Positions 61,620-64,000 of a DNA stretch of 64,000 bases are shown here, in pieces. The DNA is from Entonaema liquescens (lineage: Eukaryota; Ascomycota; Sordariomycetes; Xylariales; Xylariaceae): contig CADCSX010000001.1 of the NCBI GenBank assembly GCA_902805475.1, forward strand, positions 3,224,001 to 3,288,000, given 5' to 3'. Position 1 is the first letter of the stretch; every line of letters starts with the position of its first letter. A model generated the notes under the pieces. It had not been told where the DNA came from. It made no database searches and saw nothing but the letters and a program-made list of their open reading frames with translations. Both the position numbers and the translations under genes were made by a program.

Positions 61620-64000
61620 GTAGTTACTATGTTACGTATGTAGTAGTGGTAGTAATAGTGAGGATATCTTACACATAATCGCGTTGTTCTTTTTTCTTTG
61701 TCCCCTTCTCCATCTTTTTTTTTTTCCTTTTTCTTTTTTCTTCCCAGCAGTTCCTGGATGTGCTCACCTTACTGTGGAGAACTTGCCCGGATTCGCTCAA
61801 ATCCCCTGAGACCTTGACAGGAGCTCTAGCTAAAAAGGAAATCTCTTGAGTCAAGTCTCGAATAAGGCCTTTCCCAAAAGGGATGAGATACCCACTCATC
61901 CGAAAGTTGTAGTTTTGCGGTACCCACAGGATGAGTATCCATGATCACTGATGAGCAGCATGGTATCCCCGGATCTAGGTACCAAGGTACATTTCATTGA
62001 CAGGCGGCGGTCACCACCTTGAACTTAATGTTTTTTTTTTTCCTTCTCCCTTTTCGCTTACTCTAATTGATCTGCACTTTTGCACTCTCTCAGATGGACC
62101 CCCAATCTACCAGGTTGCCATCAGCCCTGACAGACCTCGGGGCTTATTACTTCATCTACCGAGCTTAACGCCAACTTATTCGGATGATGGATCGACTAAT
62201 TTATTTTTCCTTCTGAGTGTAAAGATGGCGCCAGCGCATTATTCGATTATACCACGAGACATATCTAGTCTTGCGCTTCACCCTCTTTTCCATGTCTCTT
62301 AGAGAGAGAGAGAGAGCACTAGAAAATAAGAGAAATGAGGCGTTAATCGCGGTTCCTAAACCAAACCCAACTCGGCACTTTAAGATCTAAGAGACTAGTA
62401 CCTAACACGACATTAGTGATAATTTCGTCCTTCTTGCTTGGAGTTGGATAGACATGAAGCACTTGTCACCGACTTCGTTCTCAAGTAATGAAGCTTTCCG
62501 CTGCTAGGAACTCCACCTCTTTGCTGCTAATCAAGCCTTCCGGCCGCATTCGGCCTCGCAATTTCGAAAGGCCACTAGCTAGGCCTTCCTACTGCACCTC
62601 TATCATGCACGTTTAGCATCGGCGCAAATGTCATCGTGTCGATGTCCGCGTTCCCGCGCAACGAAAAAGAAACGAGGCCAGTGTTTGACAAGTACCTGAC
62701 TAAATATCGTAGGCAACCCATGATAGGGCGCCCGATCCCACCATAATGCAGAGTGATTCAACCTGACAGAGAGCAAGTTTCGCTCACATGAGGACGCCCT
62801 TCGGTTTTGAGCTCACCGGAGATGCTTTTCAGACGCATCATAGCCTAGCTATTCCCGCCTCGTAACTAGACCTTTGCACTTTGCAGGCCAGAGTTACATC
62901 ACTTGCAGCTAGGCTCTACTATTTCTGGAGAGTGAGTTCACGATTACTATATGTGCCTACCCGCTTCCTGCGATGTATGAGCAAAAGCCGAAGCCGGATA
63001 GTGGGAGATGATTGGCTCCTGACTAACAATTTGTCGCTCAGATCCTCACAAGGGCCTTCAGCATTATGGATCTAATATACATACATAGTAGCTCGCACAG
63101 TATGGACATATATTCAACCCTCATTTTCAAATTCGAGGCCCAGCAGCTCGGTACCGATGGGAGATGGCAGTTTATGGCGTGATAAGCGGGATAGAAACAT
63201 CTTACGGTTCAACTTAAAGTTGATCTACTGAATTTTTTTTCTCCGTCTTTTTGTCCTAGTCTACTGTTCACGTCTTATCTCGGCGCTCTGCTATGCTCGA
63301 CTAAGAAGCACCGCCGTACCGGATGAACTAGGGCTACCTACATCTGTGTACTTCTCCGGGGATACTTAACGAGAACCTATAACTAATATATTTGCGTATT
63401 TACTTTTATAAAAGAATAAAAAAAGAAAAAAGAAATAGCAAATCACTTTTTGCCTTCTTTTATGTTGAATAGCAAGGTTCGTAATATCATTGGATTGAGT
63501 GTAGTAGTGGTTTTTTTTGGAAATCAACAATGATGTCGCAATAACATTCTCCTTACTACGTAAGGTCACACATTGTCGATTTTCTTAAGATGTGCAATAT
63601 AGGGTCGGCCGGCTGGTTGGTACTACAGGGGATGAGAGGGGGAGTGGGGATTGCATGTGTGCTGGAAATTTGGGGTTTAACTTTACCGGGGTCGCATTAG
63701 TTCCCATATAAGCGAAAATCGCCAAGCTGAGCCAGAAAGCTGGGACTGTAAAGTAGGTACATTCGAACATGGCTACCCAGTTAAGTTCTCCAAAAAGGTG
63801 CAGAAGCGTTACTGCCAAAAGGTCCCCGTCAACCAGTTAGGTCATTCCTACCGCACTATATCCTAAAAGTCTAGGTAACAGGGTACCTAAAGGTAAGCAA
63901 ATCGCAAATCACCTAACACCTAAAGGTTTTCCCTTCTCTCTCTTCCTTTTTTTTTTTTTTTTTTTTCCATCTCGATTAGTTTATTAGTTGTTAGATGTTA

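Larger units (their letters stand above)
58840..64000. other. 5.2-kb region upstream of the homeodomain gene, no gene supported
   Basis: Promoter and leader of the homeodomain gene followed by DNA with only short frames. It has a cluster of small tandem repeats (59745-59769, 60414-60447, 60618-60645, 60821-60860, 61590-61619) and a 20-T run near the end (63947-63966). No tRNA, rRNA or protein gene recognised. A gene whose main part lies beyond 64000 cannot be excluded. Confidence 0.55.

Noticed and set aside
61669..61899. 76-codon minus-strand frame ending in a Lys/Arg run
   Set aside because: The basic run is the translation of a pyrimidine tract on the plus strand; nothing else supports a gene.
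1..64000. CRISPR arrays, bacterial operons, rRNA genes
   Set aside because: Repeats seen are simple tandem units without spacers; all genes are eukaryotic with introns; no rRNA signature was recognised.

Overview
This window reads as nuclear DNA of a filamentous ascomycete (Pezizomycotina; Sordariomycetes would fit, order uncertain). The evidence is: protein-coding genes with one to five short introns (mostly 50-80 nt, GTAAGT-like donors, CTAAC-like branch sites, YAG acceptors); a retroelement destroyed almost entirely by C-to-T and G-to-A transitions, as expected of repeat-induced point mutation (RIP); a typical single-copy fungal housekeeping gene set; and a secreted two-LysM protein.

Layout, left to right: a PH-domain protein (2.1-4.6 kb, +); eIF3g/TIF35 (5.6-6.7 kb, +); a RIP-degraded LTR retrotransposon with two 208-bp LTRs (7893-13499); the phosphatidylethanolamine methyltransferase CHO2 (14.3-17.2 kb, +); an MIT/coiled-coil polyQ protein that may be an Atg38/NRBF2-type factor (18.3-20.0 kb, -); a GRAM-VASt membrane-anchored sterol-transfer protein of the LAM/Ysp2 family (21.5-25.7 kb, +); the Smc5-6 subunit NSE1 (26.5-27.5 kb, +); an unrecognised single-pass membrane protein (28.3-29.7 kb, +); the COMPASS SPRY subunit BRE2/Ash2 (30.6-32.4 kb, -); an intron-containing tRNA-Arg(CCU) (33.3 kb, -); the holo-ACP synthase PPT2 (33.9-34.6 kb, -); a multi-pass DUF1774-like membrane protein (35.2-36.4 kb, -); a 5-kb gene-poor stretch; cysteine dioxygenase (41.4-42.1 kb, +); a HIRAN-SNF2-RING protein of the Rad5/HLTF type (43.5-46.5 kb, +); a LysM-domain secreted protein (48.8-49.4 kb, +); a Cys-rich P1B heavy-metal ATPase (50.0-53.7 kb, -); a homeodomain transcription factor (56.9-58.8 kb, -); and about 5 kb without recognisable genes to the window end.

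The genes are not an operon or a metabolic cluster. They are a mix of housekeeping genes (lipid metabolism, translation, chromatin, DNA repair) plus accessory functions (LysM protein, metal pump). Two observations stand out. First, the LTR element has a mutation boundary inside its LTRs: the outer part of each LTR is intact and its counterpart in the other LTR is mutated, with no indels over 208 bp, and CpG sites look partly spared. Second, three otherwise conserved genes (PH protein, MIT protein, LAM protein) are each broken by what looks like one missing base in a G or C homopolymer, which points to a sequence-accuracy problem rather than three independent pseudogenes.

All calls come from reading the sequence by eye. 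Splice sites were chosen by consensus and by keeping the reading frame. No similarity search was run.
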